In this document: piece after piece, positions 34,923-44,453 of the stretch
Layout: every line of letters begins with the position of its first letter
Position numbering within the stretch: position 1 is the stretch's first letter
NCBI RefSeq assembly: GCF_004001045.1
Contig: NZ_BIMK01000005.1
Span: 1-64,000, forward strand
From: Paenibacillus chibensis
GTDB taxonomy: Bacteria; Bacillota; Bacilli; Paenibacillales; Paenibacillaceae
Direction: 5' to 3'
Length of the DNA stretch: 64,000 bases
The notes under the pieces: model-generated
What the model was told of the DNA's origin: nothing
What the model saw: the letters and a program-made list of their open reading frames with translations, nothing else
The model's database searches: none
Translations under genes and position numbers: made by a program

Positions 34923-35453
34923 ATGACAACCGCTTTACTCATCATTGATATGCAGATTGCGTTATTTTCTTATGAGAATGAACCCCTGTACAGGGATGAA
35001 CAAGTGCTGGACAACATCCGTGTTTTGATAGAAAAGGCTCGCCGTGCCGGGTCACCGGTCATCTACGTGCAGCACTGCAGCCTAGAGGACGACGAGTTCC
35101 GGGAAGGCTGCGAGACGTGGCCGATTCACCCGCGGATTGCGCCGCTGGAGGACGATACCATCGTCAAAAAATATTCCTGGGACGCGTTCCACGGTACGCC
35201 GCTTCAGGAATACCTTCAAAAACTGGGAGTTCAGAATCTGGTGATTGCCGGGGGACAAACCGAGTTCTGCCTGGACACCACCTGCCGCAGAGCGTACAGC
35301 ATGGGATACAAAAATAATATACTTGTACAGGATGCGCATACCACCCTGGACAGCAAGCTGATGACGGCCCCGCAGATCATCGCCCATCATGAGCATGTGC
35401 TTGGGGGAAGATTCGTGAAGCTGCAGCCGGCGTCAGAGGTTGCTTTCTCTTAA
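34923..35453 (+). CDS. Isochorismatase-family cysteine hydrolase
   Basis: A 176-residue cytoplasmic hydrolase. The catalytic triad is visible as Asp9 in LLIIDMQ, Lys83 in VKKYSWDAFHGT and Cys116 in GGQTEFCLDTTCRRA, with the usual Thr and Tyr/Ser positions around it. The family includes nicotinamidase, isochorismatase and N-carbamoylsarcosine amidase. I cannot choose between these; the sequence is nearer the uncharacterised YwoC/YcaC-like members. GAGGTGATG precedes the start. It is probably monocistronic. Confidence 0.88.
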   Translation: MTTALLIIDMQIALFSYENEPLYRDEQVLDNIRVLIEKARRAGSPVIYVQHCSLEDDEFREGCETWPIHPRIAPLEDDTIVKKYSWDAFHGTPLQEYLQKLGVQNLVIAGGQTEFCLDTTCRRAYSMGYKNNILVQDAHTTLDSKLMTAPQIIAHHEHVLGGRFVKLQPASEVAFS

Positions 35454-35528
35454 CGCCTAACTTCTCGCCTTGTAAGTTGTCTTACTTATAGGCGGCTGCT
35501 TAAAGCAGTAGGAGGTGGGAAGGTCGTT

Positions 35529-35732
35529 TTGAATTGGTATAAAAGAATGGTTCTGTTTTTTGTACTGTATGTGGCCATGTCACTCTTGGTTTATTTGCTC
35601 GGTACGTATACATCGCCGGTTGTATTGATCGTGTGTTGGTTTTTGGCCGTGATCGCGTTTATGCTGATGGTGATGTATCTGATCGATCACTACTTTGTAA
35701 AATACAGGAAGAAATCGAGGGATTCAGGATGA
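35529..35732 (+). CDS. Small two-helix membrane protein
   Basis: A 67-residue protein with two hydrophobic segments (about 7-27 and 30-52) and a basic C terminus (VKYRKKSRDSG). The start is TTG at 35529. AGGAGG lies 13 bases upstream and GGAAGG five, either of which could serve. Its stop overlaps the ATG of the LD-carboxypeptidase gene (ATGA), which supports its being real and co-translated. I do not recognise a family. Confidence 0.68.
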   Translation: MNWYKRMVLFFVLYVAMSLLVYLLGTYTSPVVLIVCWFLAVIAFMLMVMYLIDHYFVKYRKKSRDSG

Positions 35733-36745
35733 TCCGTTATCCGATATTGCGCGAGGGGGCCGTCATCGGCACCACGGCGCCCTCATCCGGCGTGGAGGAA
35801 TCCATGCATGAACGAATCCGGGAGGCGAGCCGCCGCCTGGAAAGCGAAGGGTTCAGGGTTGTGGCCGGGGATACCGTCTGGACGCAGGCCAAGGCGAAAT
35901 CCGCACCGGCCAAGGTACGGGCCGCGGAGCTGAACCGCATGCTGCGGGACGAAACGATCGATCTGATCGTGCCGCCATGGGGCGGCGAGCTGCTGATCGA
36001 GATTCTGGAGCATCTGAATTTCGATCAGCTGCCGGAAAAATGGATTCTCGGGTACTCCGATATCAGCCTGCTGCTGCTGGCGATCACGCTCAAGACAGGT
36101 CTGGCGACCGCCCACGGCACCAACCTGGTGGACTTGCGAGGCGAATATTCCGACGAAACGACCGCCATGTGGCGCACAGTGATGTCTACGGAAACGGGCG
36201 ATTCGGTGGAGCAGCGTTCGTCGGCCTTGTATCAGAAGGAATGGCGGCACGATGCGCCATCGCCATGCGTGTTCCATTTGACGGAGCCGACCGTATGGCA
36301 AACGGCATCCGGCGGCAAGGTCAGCTTGAAGGGCCGCCTGCTGGGCGGCTGCATCGACGTGATCCGGCATGTGATCGGTACAAAGTATGGCGATGTCCGC
36401 CGTTTCCAGCAGGAGAGAATCGGCGGAGAGCCGATTCTCTGGTACCTGGAAAACTGCGAGATGAACATGGCCGATCAGCGCCGGTCACTGGTGCAGATGA
36501 AGCTGGCGGGCTGGTTCGATCACTGCTCCGGCCTGATGTTCGGGCGCAGCCCGGCGAACCGTCCGGTGGAAGGCTATACCGCCGAGGATATGTACCGCGA
36601 GCTGGAAGAGGAGCTGCAGGTGCCGGTGATCTATGATATCGACTGCGGACATGTGCCGCCGCAGATCACCTTGATCAACGGCGCATACGCCGAGGTTCAG
36701 GTGGAGAACGGGCAGGGACGGATTACGCAGTATTTTAAACCGTAA
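35729..36745 (+). CDS. LD-carboxypeptidase, peptidase family S66
   Basis: A 338-residue serine peptidase that removes the terminal D-amino acid from L-D bonds in muropeptides (LdcA) or acts in self-immunity (MccF). The nucleophile motif is WILGYSDIS (Ser in GYSD) and the catalytic His lies in CGHVPPQITL. RLLGGCIDVIRHVIGT is a family motif and the intervening YLENCEMN carries the expected Glu. There is no signal peptide, so it is cytoplasmic. The start overlaps the small membrane-protein stop. Confidence 0.9.
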   Translation: MIRYPILREGAVIGTTAPSSGVEESMHERIREASRRLESEGFRVVAGDTVWTQAKAKSAPAKVRAAELNRMLRDETIDLIVPPWGGELLIEILEHLNFDQLPEKWILGYSDISLLLLAITLKTGLATAHGTNLVDLRGEYSDETTAMWRTVMSTETGDSVEQRSSALYQKEWRHDAPSPCVFHLTEPTVWQTASGGKVSLKGRLLGGCIDVIRHVIGTKYGDVRRFQQERIGGEPILWYLENCEMNMADQRRSLVQMKLAGWFDHCSGLMFGRSPANRPVEGYTAEDMYRELEEELQVPVIYDIDCGHVPPQITLINGAYAEVQVENGQGRITQYFKP

Positions 36746-36770
36746 GCCATACGCAAGTGATGAAGCGAAA

Positions 36771-36805
36771 CGCCGCTGGATCATCCGATCCGGCGGCGTT
36801 TTTCT
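36771..36805 (+). terminator. Terminator after the LD-carboxypeptidase
   Basis: CGCCGC-T-GGATC and GATCC-G-GCGGCG form the stem, followed by TTTTTCTTGTTT. Confidence 0.9.
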
Positions 36806-36924
36806 TGTTTAAAACGGAATCTTAAAAAATCACAAGCCGCATCAACGAAAACCATGCATCTTCTTCCTTTTGGACAGTAGTATAGAGTCAAAGGCATTAT
36901 GTACATAAGGAGGCGATGCAGCTT

Positions 36925-37266
36925 ATGACAACAGGCAAAGGAAGCTTCATGACCAACATTGGCAAGTGGGAAGACGCCGAACCCGGCGTCATTCGCAAAA
37001 TCATGCGCCCGGGTGAAGCCCTGATGATGATGGAGGTCCATTTTGAAGAAGGAGCGGAAGGCTATGAGCATGCTCATCCGCATGAACAGATGTCCTACTG
37101 TCTGAAGGGCAAGGTCGAATTCACCGTTGAGGGGGATAAGACCGTCATTTCCGCTGGCGAAACCATTGTGATCCCGGGCGGTGCCAGACACAGCGCCAAA
37201 GCACTGGCGCCGAGCGCGCTGCTGGACTGCTTTACGCCTGTGCGCGAGGACCTGATTCGGAGGTAG
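36925..37266 (+). CDS. Small cupin-fold protein
   Basis: A 113-residue single-domain cupin. Metal-site motif 1 is HAHPHEQMSYCLKGKVEF and motif 2 is IVIPGGARHSA, so three His and one Glu can bind a metal. This size and pattern fit the many sensor-like or sugar-handling small cupins, with no specific reaction assignable. ATG 36925 was chosen because AAGGAGG would be only two bases from the ATG at 36916. Monocistronic between two terminators. Confidence 0.82.
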   Translation: MTTGKGSFMTNIGKWEDAEPGVIRKIMRPGEALMMMEVHFEEGAEGYEHAHPHEQMSYCLKGKVEFTVEGDKTVISAGETIVIPGGARHSAKALAPSALLDCFTPVREDLIRR

Positions 37267-37283
37267 ATTCAATCCTGTCATAG

Positions 37284-37311
37284 CGAAGTCCCTTGAAGGG
37301 GCTTCTTTTCT
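37284..37311 (+). terminator. Terminator after the small cupin gene
   Basis: GAAGTCCCTT and AAGGGGCTTC pair with one mismatch, followed by TTTTCTGTTTT. Confidence 0.8.
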
Positions 37312-37421
37312 GTTTTCATTCTAAAATGAAGCAAAAACGCCTGCTTCCCTTGAAAATATGTTAGTATTTGGAAAGGTGATTATCCTGAGAATCAATGTTA
37401 GTACCGAGGGGGAGATGCGAA

Positions 37422-38222
37422 TTGATAGAAACAGCGGGAGCTTCAAAGGAACGCGTAATATCCATCCGCAATTTGGAGATGAGCTACGGAAGCAAGCCGA
37501 TTTTGAAGGGCATTGATCTGGATGTATATGAGGGGCAAATTATCGGCTATATCGGTCCAAACGGCGCGGGCAAAAGCACGACGGTCAAAATCATGCTCGG
37601 CCTGATCGAAGGCTACCAGGGTGAAGTCCATATTTTCGGCCGGGATATCGCGGATGGCGATATGGAATACAAGCGGCGGATTGGTTATGTGCCGGAGGTG
37701 GCCGAGCTGTACGACAGCCTGACCGCGCAGGAATATTTGTCATTCGTAGGTGAGCTGTACGGGCTCACGCAGCGGAAGGCTGACCATAAGGCCAGGCGGC
37801 TGATGGCCAAATTCGGGCTGGAGGAGGTATACTTCGACCGGATTTCCTCGTTCAGCAAAGGCATGCGGCAGAAGGTGCTTTTGATCTCTAGCCTGCTGCA
37901 TAACCCTGACATTCTGTTTCTGGATGAACCGCTTAGCGGTCTGGATGCGAACAGCGTCATGATCGTGAAGGAGATTTTGTCGGCGCTTGCGGCTGAAGGC
38001 AAAACGATCTTTTATTCGTCGCATATTATGGACGTCGTGGAGAAAATCAGCAGCCGCATTCTCCTGCTGAACGGAGGGCAAATTGTCGCCGACGGCAGCT
38101 TCGAAGAGCTGCGGGAACAGTCGCATGAACGCTCGCTGGAGCAGATCTTCAACGATCTGACGGGATTCCATGAATACAAGGATGTGGCGTCGTCGTTCGT
38201 GTCGATCGTCCAGGAGGTGTAG
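37422..38222 (+). CDS. ABC transporter ATPase, ABC-2 type
   Basis: A 266-residue ATPase. Walker A is GPNGAGKST, the signature region is SFSKGMRQKV, Walker B is DILFLDEPLSGLD and the switch is YSSHIMDVVEKI. The FSKGMRQK form of the signature is usual for ABC-2 type exporter ATPases. The start is TTG at 37422 with GAGGGGGAG upstream; an ATG nine codons earlier lies before that site. It is followed after three bases by a large permease gene. Substrate unknown. Confidence 0.88.
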   Translation: MIETAGASKERVISIRNLEMSYGSKPILKGIDLDVYEGQIIGYIGPNGAGKSTTVKIMLGLIEGYQGEVHIFGRDIADGDMEYKRRIGYVPEVAELYDSLTAQEYLSFVGELYGLTQRKADHKARRLMAKFGLEEVYFDRISSFSKGMRQKVLLISSLLHNPDILFLDEPLSGLDANSVMIVKEILSALAAEGKTIFYSSHIMDVVEKISSRILLLNGGQIVADGSFEELREQSHERSLEQIFNDLTGFHEYKDVASSFVSIVQEV

Positions 38223-38225
38223 CGA

Positions 38226-39881
38226 ATGGGTACAATCCGTTGGTTGCGGATTCTCGATCCGCTGCGGGGGTTATTCGAGAGGTTCGGCGTCGATTATGCG
38301 ATGATGTGCAGAATTTTGGAGATCAAGCTGCTGATGGATGGGCGCCGGGCACCGACGATTATCCAGAGATCCGGGAAAAACGCGGATCCCGATGCGTTGT
38401 CCAACCAGTTCATCAAATCGCTCTGGATTTACGTGCTGCTCAGTGTCGTACTGCTGCCGATTATAGCCATGAAAATCAATTTGATGTTCCAGATGAGTCT
38501 CGTATTCGGCATTCTGATGTTCATGGTCACCACGTCCATGATTTCCGATTTTTCCTCGGTCATCCTGGATGTCCGCGACCGCAACATTTTATTTTCCAAG
38601 CCGGTCCGGCGTCAAACGATCAATATGGCAAAAATACTGCATGTGATAATCTACCTGCTGCTGCTGACGGGTGCATTAACCCTCTTGCCGCTGTTGGTGG
38701 GGCTCTTCACGCATGGCCCTTTGTTTTTCCTGCTGTTTATCGTGGAGATCATCCTGATGGATTTGTTTATCGTAGCGCTGACGGCCGCGCTGTACTGGCT
38801 GGTGCTGCGCTTCTTCGACGGGGAGAAGCTGAAGGACATTATTAACTACGTTCAAATCGGACTGACGATCGGGATGACGGTCGGCTATCAGTTCATTTCA
38901 AGATTATTTAACCTGATGGATATGAACATCGCATTTGCCCCCAAATGGTGGGAGATTTTCATTTTTCCAGCCTGGTTTGCCTCACCTTTTGAATGGGTGC
39001 TGAGCGGCTCGGCCCATACATACATTATTCTGTTTTCGGTGCTTTCGGTTGTCGGACCGCTCGCAGCCATTTGGATGTACTCGCTGCTGATGCCTTCCTT
39101 TGAACGGAACCTGCAGAAGCTTGCCAGCCATCAGGCGCGGGGGAGAAAGAGCCGGACTGGGTGGAATGATCGGCTTAGCAAGTTGTTCTGCCGGGGGAAC
39201 ATCGAAAGGCTGTTCTTCCGCTTCTCCTGGGACATGATGGGACGGGAGCGGGATTTCAAGCTGAAGGTCTATCCGCAGCTCGGATTCTCCTTGATTTTTC
39301 CGTTTGTCTTCATGTTCAACATGCTTCATTCCAACAGCGGCTTTGCTGAGATGAGATCGGGCAGAAGCTTTTTGTTCCTGTATTTCTGCGCGCTGATGAT
39401 TCCGACCGTCGTTCAGATGCTCAAGTATTCGGGTAACTCCAAGGGCGCATGGATCTACCAGACGGCCCCGCTAACGAATAGCATACCGGTCTATAAGGGG
39501 ACTTTGAAGGCGATGATCGCCAGACTGTTCGGACCGGTGTTCGTGTTCCAGGCTATTGTTTTTCTGTTTATTTTCGGGGCGAGAATCATTCCCGATCTTA
39601 TCGTCATTCTGCTTAGCGTGCTGCTGTATACGATGCTCAGCTTTATGGTGTTCGAAAAAGAGCTGCCGTTCTCCGTGCCTTTTCAGAGCGTCCAGTCCGG
39701 CAATGCCTTGATCTTTTTCGGAATGATGCTGCTGCTTGGCGTACTGGCTGGAGCGCATTTGGGATTTACCTTTTTGGCATACGGAAAGTACCTGTGGATG
39801 CTGGTGCTGCTGGTTCTGAACCTGATCGCGTGGAAGCTGGCGTTCCGCCAGGTGCGTTCAGACCGGCTCCAGCGTTTGTGA
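38226..39881 (+). CDS. ABC-2 type membrane permease
   Basis: A 551-residue integral membrane protein with about 12-14 hydrophobic segments in two blocks, separated by a basic cytoplasmic region at about 295-345 (RGRKSRTGWNDRLSKLF). PVRRQTINMAKILHVIIYLL resembles the coupling region of large ABC-2 permeases. It follows the ATPase directly (three-base gap, GGAGG overlapping the previous stop), so the two make one exporter. I do not recognise a named orthologue; YthP/YthQ-like or EcsAB-like systems are possible comparisons. Confidence 0.8.
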   Translation: MGTIRWLRILDPLRGLFERFGVDYAMMCRILEIKLLMDGRRAPTIIQRSGKNADPDALSNQFIKSLWIYVLLSVVLLPIIAMKINLMFQMSLVFGILMFMVTTSMISDFSSVILDVRDRNILFSKPVRRQTINMAKILHVIIYLLLLTGALTLLPLLVGLFTHGPLFFLLFIVEIILMDLFIVALTAALYWLVLRFFDGEKLKDIINYVQIGLTIGMTVGYQFISRLFNLMDMNIAFAPKWWEIFIFPAWFASPFEWVLSGSAHTYIILFSVLSVVGPLAAIWMYSLLMPSFERNLQKLASHQARGRKSRTGWNDRLSKLFCRGNIERLFFRFSWDMMGRERDFKLKVYPQLGFSLIFPFVFMFNMLHSNSGFAEMRSGRSFLFLYFCALMIPTVVQMLKYSGNSKGAWIYQTAPLTNSIPVYKGTLKAMIARLFGPVFVFQAIVFLFIFGARIIPDLIVILLSVLLYTMLSFMVFEKELPFSVPFQSVQSGNALIFFGMMLLLGVLAGAHLGFTFLAYGKYLWMLVLLVLNLIAWKLAFRQVRSDRLQRL

Positions 39882-39890
39882 ATCCATGCA

Positions 39891-39923
39891 AAGGATCCCC
39901 CTTGACGGGGGATCCTTTTTTTA
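39891..39923 (+). terminator. Terminator after the ABC-2 operon
   Basis: AAGGATCCCCC-TTGA-CGGGGGATCCTT followed by TTTTT. The convergent glycosyltransferase ends nearby and may use it weakly. Confidence 0.93.
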
Positions 39924-39946
39924 TTACGGGATGTTTTATGTCCTAT

Positions 39947-41035
39947 TTAGGCATAGAGAGAAGCGAGCCGGGAAGCCGTCTGACTCCAGGTAAAGCGCTG
40001 CAGGACGATATGACGCCCGGCTTCACCCTGGGAGTTTCGGAGTTGGCTGCTTTTGCTCAGACGGACCAAATATTCTGCAAAATGCTCGGGACGGTGGTAT
40101 GCGTCCACCAGATACCCGCTTTTCCCATGCATGACAATCTCAGGGATCCCGCCGATTCGGGAAGCGATGACGGGCAACCCGGATGCCATGGCTTCGACGT
40201 TGACCAGCCCGAAGGCTTCATGCTTTTGGGAGGGGCATACAAAGCAGTCCGCCATGCGGTACATGCGGTGAATGTTCTTATGGCTGATTTTCCCGGCCCA
40301 GATGACGGATATACCCAGCTTTGCGGCTTGAGCACGCAGCTGCTTCATATAGAGGCTACTGCCTTTTCCGGCAATCACTAGCTTCATAGGGGTTTCCTTG
40401 CCGGCGATGTGCATCGCTTTGAGCAAGACGGGAATTCCTTTCCGGGGAATGACACGGCCGACGAAGAGAACGGTAAACCGGCTGCCGATACCGTATTTGC
40501 TTTTGGCAGCGGCGTGTTCTGCGGCGGTGGGAGGGCGGAATCGGCCGACATCTACACCAAGCTCGGCCGTGCGGATTTTGTGTGATTGAGCTGGAAACCG
40601 GCTGGATAGCTTGTGCTTCAGGGAAGCACTGTTCGCAATAATTAGGTCTGCATGCTTCATGCTGGCCGCAACATGGCTCGTAAGCGGTACGAAAGTCAGG
40701 GAGTGCAGAAAAAGAGTTACCTTCGTGTGCGGCAGAGCCCTTTTGATAGCCGCCATATAATGGGGACGATTGTCCACTTGAATAACGTCATACGATTTCC
40801 CGCGCAGGTAGCGAAGCACGGATGAAAGATAGACTTTTGAACTTCCCGAGCGCACCCGGATGATATGAACGCCTCCTTCCCAGCTGTTTGCGGGAAGTCC
40901 GGATGAAGCTCTGCTGATGACGGTTACTTGATGCTGTTTCGCAAGCTGTTTGGCAATGGCAAGGATGCAAATCTCGACCGAACCGTTACCGGGAACGGGG
41001 ATTTGCTCGGGGGCTACGATCAACAGTTTCAACAT
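39947..41035 (-). CDS. Glycosyltransferase family 4, CotSA-like
   Basis: A 362-residue GT-B enzyme. The N terminus reads LLIVAPEQIPVPGNGSVEIC, close in pattern to B. subtilis CotSA. The donor domain has FTVLFVGRVIPRKGIPVLLKAM, then FVCPSQKHEAFGLVNVEAMASGLPVIA with the EX7E motif, and GYLVDAYHRPEHFAEYL. CotSA is a spore-coat protein; the neighbouring divergent ATP-grasp gene of the YheC/D coat-associated type supports a spore role here, by inference. No signal peptide. Confidence 0.85.
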   Translation of the reverse strand: MLKLLIVAPEQIPVPGNGSVEICILAIAKQLAKQHQVTVISRASSGLPANSWEGGVHIIRVRSGSSKVYLSSVLRYLRGKSYDVIQVDNRPHYMAAIKRALPHTKVTLFLHSLTFVPLTSHVAASMKHADLIIANSASLKHKLSSRFPAQSHKIRTAELGVDVGRFRPPTAAEHAAAKSKYGIGSRFTVLFVGRVIPRKGIPVLLKAMHIAGKETPMKLVIAGKGSSLYMKQLRAQAAKLGISVIWAGKISHKNIHRMYRMADCFVCPSQKHEAFGLVNVEAMASGLPVIASRIGGIPEIVMHGKSGYLVDAYHRPEHFAEYLVRLSKSSQLRNSQGEAGRHIVLQRFTWSQTASRLASLYA

Positions 41036-41244
41036 GTCTTCCTCCGATCCGTTAGGAGCCTTTTTGATGATTCTCTACTCTACTTGTATGCTAACCTCCG
41101 AAAGAAAGTATAGTCTTTCATCCGTATAGGCCGCCTATCCTTGCGAATAGGGTCACAGCAGCCTGTTCCGTGGAAAAAAACGAGCATAAGCTGTACAGAC
41201 TGAAGGCTACCTTTTTATACTTCCCGGAATGGAGAGATGAGGAG

Positions 41245-42000
41245 ATGACCGTAAAAAGAAAATTGCGTACGACCTTAATGAGCAAATGGATAAAAACGAA
41301 GCTTCTTATGGCTCATGATGATGTGAGGCCGGTGATACCGGATACGCGTAAGTTTAGTAAATCGGCTTTGAAGTCGATGCTAGGAGCTTATGGAATGGTA
41401 TATGTGAAGCCGGACGTGGGGACCTTCGGTAAAGGCGTGATCCGCGTGGAGAAGCGGGGAGCCGGAGGTTATTCCCACCAGCTGGGGACGAAGGCCTTCA
41501 TAAGCCGCGATATCGATACCCTATACGGATCTCTTGCAAAATTAACGGGAAGTAAGAGTTATTTGATACAGAAGGGGATCCATCTGGTCAAATTCAACCG
41601 CCGCCGCTTTGATATTCGTGTGATGGTTCAATTGAGCCCGCAGGGCGTATGGGAGACTACAGGGTTGATCGGCAGGGTGGCGCATCCGGGGAAAATCGTA
41701 ACCAATTATCACAGTGGCGGTAAGCCGATGGATGTGAAGCGCCTATTGGGAGCGCACTTACACGGGAAGCAAATGAATAGAACGATAGAGAAGCTGGAGC
41801 AATTGGGAGTAAAGGTAGCTCGTCATATGCATGCCAAATACCCCGGCTTCAGACAGCTTGGGCTGGATATTGGTTTTGATCATACCTGGACACCCTGGAT
41901 TCTTGAGGTCAACACCAATCCCGACCCGTATATTTTTAACCAATTGTCCGACAAAAGAATGTACCGGAAGGTGATGAGATACCGTCGCGCTGCGCAATAG
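41245..42000 (+). CDS. YheC/YheD-like ATP-grasp protein
   Basis: A 251-residue protein with an ATP-grasp fold: MVYVKPDVGTFGKGVIRVEK (ATP-binding Lys and loop), KFNRRRFDIRVMVQL, and the metal-binding end WTPWILEVNTNPDPYIF. These match the YheC/YheD family, annotated as endospore coat-associated proteins. The start at 41245 has GGAGAG eight bases before it; an upstream Met at 41170 is possible. It is divergent from the CotSA-like gene across 210 bases. Confidence 0.85.
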   Translation: MTVKRKLRTTLMSKWIKTKLLMAHDDVRPVIPDTRKFSKSALKSMLGAYGMVYVKPDVGTFGKGVIRVEKRGAGGYSHQLGTKAFISRDIDTLYGSLAKLTGSKSYLIQKGIHLVKFNRRRFDIRVMVQLSPQGVWETTGLIGRVAHPGKIVTNYHSGGKPMDVKRLLGAHLHGKQMNRTIEKLEQLGVKVARHMHAKYPGFRQLGLDIGFDHTWTPWILEVNTNPDPYIFNQLSDKRMYRKVMRYRRAAQ

Positions 42001-42019
42001 ATTCCGGCCATGATCTCTT

Positions 42020-42050
42020 GGGGGAACGCCCGAAAGGCGTTTTCCCATTT
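42020..42050 (+). terminator. Terminator after the ATP-grasp gene
   Basis: GGGGAACGCC-CGAAA-GGCGTTTTCCC stem, followed by ATTT. The T run is short. Confidence 0.65.
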
Positions 42051-42138
42051 GCACTTTACTGCCTATATTTCACACTTTGATTATGACCCGCAGAAGTAGT
42101 ACATTAATAGATGAAATCATAAGGAGGTTTCTGAATTA

Positions 42139-42627
42139 ATGTTCTATGAAGACAATGAGAATCTGACCATCATGACCTACACCTTGAATAGTGGCATTAA
42201 AGGAACTGTACCTTTATCGAATAAGCAAATTCAGGAATGGATCGAGTGCTATCGTACCGATGCAAAATTCATCACAGCTATTGGCAAGGAGTTTTTCGGC
42301 CTCAATCCAGAGCTGGTCGCGGATTTTAAAGTGCATAATCGTTTTTCCAATTACGCGGAAGTGCTGAAGCCTGTGGGCAACCCGCCCGCGGCAGAATCGG
42401 ATAACACCGACCAGCTGTCCAAAGCGTACGAGGAGAACCGTGTGTACTTTAAAGTCGACTGCAAGTGCGGTACTACCTACACGACCTTTTCCCAATACTA
42501 CACGACGAAATGGTATTGTTCCAAGTGCAAGGAAATCGTGTTTTTGGACAAGAAGAAGGGCAGAGTGTCGACCGACAAAGGCGATGCCTGGTACATGACC
42601 AACAAGTATTATGTGTCAAGAGACTAG
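42139..42627 (+). CDS. Zinc-ribbon protein of unknown function
   Basis: A 162-residue cytoplasmic protein with an excellent ribosome site (AAGGAGG, 11 bases before ATG). The first 95 residues are acidic and helical. The C-terminal 60 hold CKCGTTYTTFSQYYTTKWYC and CSKC, a four-cysteine zinc ribbon, and end GDAWYMTNKYYVSRD. I do not recognise the family. Monocistronic, with the terminator at 42694. Confidence 0.75.
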   Translation: MFYEDNENLTIMTYTLNSGIKGTVPLSNKQIQEWIECYRTDAKFITAIGKEFFGLNPELVADFKVHNRFSNYAEVLKPVGNPPAAESDNTDQLSKAYEENRVYFKVDCKCGTTYTTFSQYYTTKWYCSKCKEIVFLDKKKGRVSTDKGDAWYMTNKYYVSRD

Positions 42628-42693
42628 CATGAGCGAGCGAAAAACGCCCTTCGCCGGGTGAAGACATAGAGGAAGTATGAATAACGATGTGTT

Positions 42694-42740
42694 AAGGGAC
42701 TGTCTTTGGGCCGGATGCCGGCTTGGAGCAGTCCCTTTTG
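42694..42740 (+). terminator. Terminator between convergent genes
   Basis: AAGGGACTG and CAGTCCCTT close a stem that contains a second dyad (GCCGGATGCCGGC); TTTTGTTTG follows on the plus strand. The chemoreceptor gene ends just to the right on the other strand. Confidence 0.8.
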
Positions 42741-42758
42741 TTTGATGCGCAAGGCGCG

Positions 42759-44453
42759 CTACAGTTTGAATTTTTCGACCAGCTGCTGCAGCTTTTCGGA
42801 TAAGGTGGAGAGAAAATATGCCGAGGAATCGACCTCCTCCATGGCGGCCAGCTGCTGCTCGGAGGCGGCCGACATCGTCTGCGCGCTGTCGCTGTTCTGA
42901 TTAGCCACATCGACAATGGTATGGATCGAGGACACCAACTGCTGGGCGTTCTCCGACAGCTTGTGAACGGAGGAAGAAATATATTCGCTCTGCTCGGTAA
43001 TCCGTCCGGCGGAATGCTCGATCTGGCTGAAGGAGGTACCGGCATCCGCTATAAGTTCGCCCCCCTGGGCGATATGAAGGGCGGTTTGCTCCATGCGGGC
43101 TCCGGCCGTTTCCATGATGTCCAGCGTCTTCATGACCATGATGCCGATCGTTTCCGCAGAGCTTGCCGAACGCTCAGCCAGCTTACGGACGGAAGCAGCC
43201 ACCACGGCAAACCCGCGACCTTCCTCTCCCGCCCTTGCGGCCTCGATCGCGGCATTCAGCGCGAGCAAATGCGTCTCCTTGGCGATCTCCGAAATGACAT
43301 CCAGCACGCTTTTGATTTCATGGGAATGGCTTGTCAGCAGTTGAATCGTATGGGCAAGCTCCGCAAAGGTTTCGTTCACGAGTCCCATTTGCTGCGCGGT
43401 GTTTTCCATGGACAGGCATCCGACGCGCGCTTTTTCCAGATTGCCGTTTGCCGAGATGAGCGCCTGCTCCGCATTCAGTGAAATGTTGAGGATCGATTGG
43501 GACATGTCTTGGACAAGCGCGGAGCCCTTCGCGAGAATATCCAGCTGCATTTCGGCTCCGTCGGCCAGCTCGCCCGTGACGATGACCGTGTGCTCACCTG
43601 CTTCGCCCGTCTGCCGGGCGCTTTCCGACAGCTGCTGTGCCGAAGCCGAGACATGGCGGGAGGTGGCCTGAACCTCCGTAATGATATTTTTCAAGTTGAG
43701 CGCCATCTGATCGAAGCTTCTGGCGAGCCTTCCGATTTCGTCGCGTTTCGTAAAGGAAAGCGGCTCCAGGGTCAAATCGCCTGCGGCGACGAGCTCGACT
43801 CGTCCGGTCATGACGGTGAGCGGTTTGACCATACGGCTGACCATGGCATAAATGACGAGGGCGGTGGCAAGCAGCATGGCCGCACCCAAGGCGTAAGGCT
43901 TGACGATCATTCCGAGCGTACGCTCCTGAATGATGGAGGCATCAAAAGTCACCGCCATCAGGGCAACGATCTCTTGATTCGGATCATTATTGTGGAAAAT
44001 GGGGGCGTAACCGGTCTTCAGCCGGGCATGATCGTAGGTATACACCTTCGAGTAAACCGGATGCTTCATCGTCCGGATCCTCTGTACATCGTCGGCATTC
44101 AGATAAAAGCGGCTTCCCGCTTCGTAACCTCTTTGCTTCAGCTTGCTGTCCGGCGCTAATATCTCACCGTCCATCGCTACAATAAAGGCTTCTTTAAATA
44201 TAGGCTTATGTAAGGTAATCCAGATGATGCTTTTCTCCATCCGCTCCCTGCCTGCGCTGCTGCCGGCCGCGAGCGCCTCGATTTCCGCCGGATCAACCAG
44301 TCCGGTCGTAATGTTGGCGCAGCCCACCAGCTCAGCCCCGGCGGATTCCTCCACTTGGCGGTATGCCATCCTGTAGCCGAACAGACCGACCGACATGCCC
44401 ATGATGAGCAGCAGAAAGAGCATGGAGAGTGTGATTTTTTGAGCCAATTTCAT
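42759..44453 (-). CDS. Methyl-accepting chemotaxis protein
   Basis: A 564-residue transmembrane chemoreceptor. TM1 is about 8-30, then a periplasmic-type sensor of about 160 residues ([40 protein letters not shown]; Cache-like), TM2 about 200-222, a HAMP domain ([20 protein letters not shown]) and a methyl-accepting domain with tip [20 protein letters not shown]. The start at 44453 has TGGAGG nine bases upstream; other in-frame Mets lie before that site or too near. Ligand unknown. Monocistronic. Confidence 0.93.
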   Translation of the reverse strand: MKLAQKITLSMLFLLLIMGMSVGLFGYRMAYRQVEESAGAELVGCANITTGLVDPAEIEALAAGSSAGRERMEKSIIWITLHKPIFKEAFIVAMDGEILAPDSKLKQRGYEAGSRFYLNADDVQRIRTMKHPVYSKVYTYDHARLKTGYAPIFHNNDPNQEIVALMAVTFDASIIQERTLGMIVKPYALGAAMLLATALVIYAMVSRMVKPLTVMTGRVELVAAGDLTLEPLSFTKRDEIGRLARSFDQMALNLKNIITEVQATSRHVSASAQQLSESARQTGEAGEHTVIVTGELADGAEMQLDILAKGSALVQDMSQSILNISLNAEQALISANGNLEKARVGCLSMENTAQQMGLVNETFAELAHTIQLLTSHSHEIKSVLDVISEIAKETHLLALNAAIEAARAGEEGRGFAVVAASVRKLAERSASSAETIGIMVMKTLDIMETAGARMEQTALHIAQGGELIADAGTSFSQIEHSAGRITEQSEYISSSVHKLSENAQQLVSSIHTIVDVANQNSDSAQTMSAASEQQLAAMEEVDSSAYFLSTLSEKLQQLVEKFKL

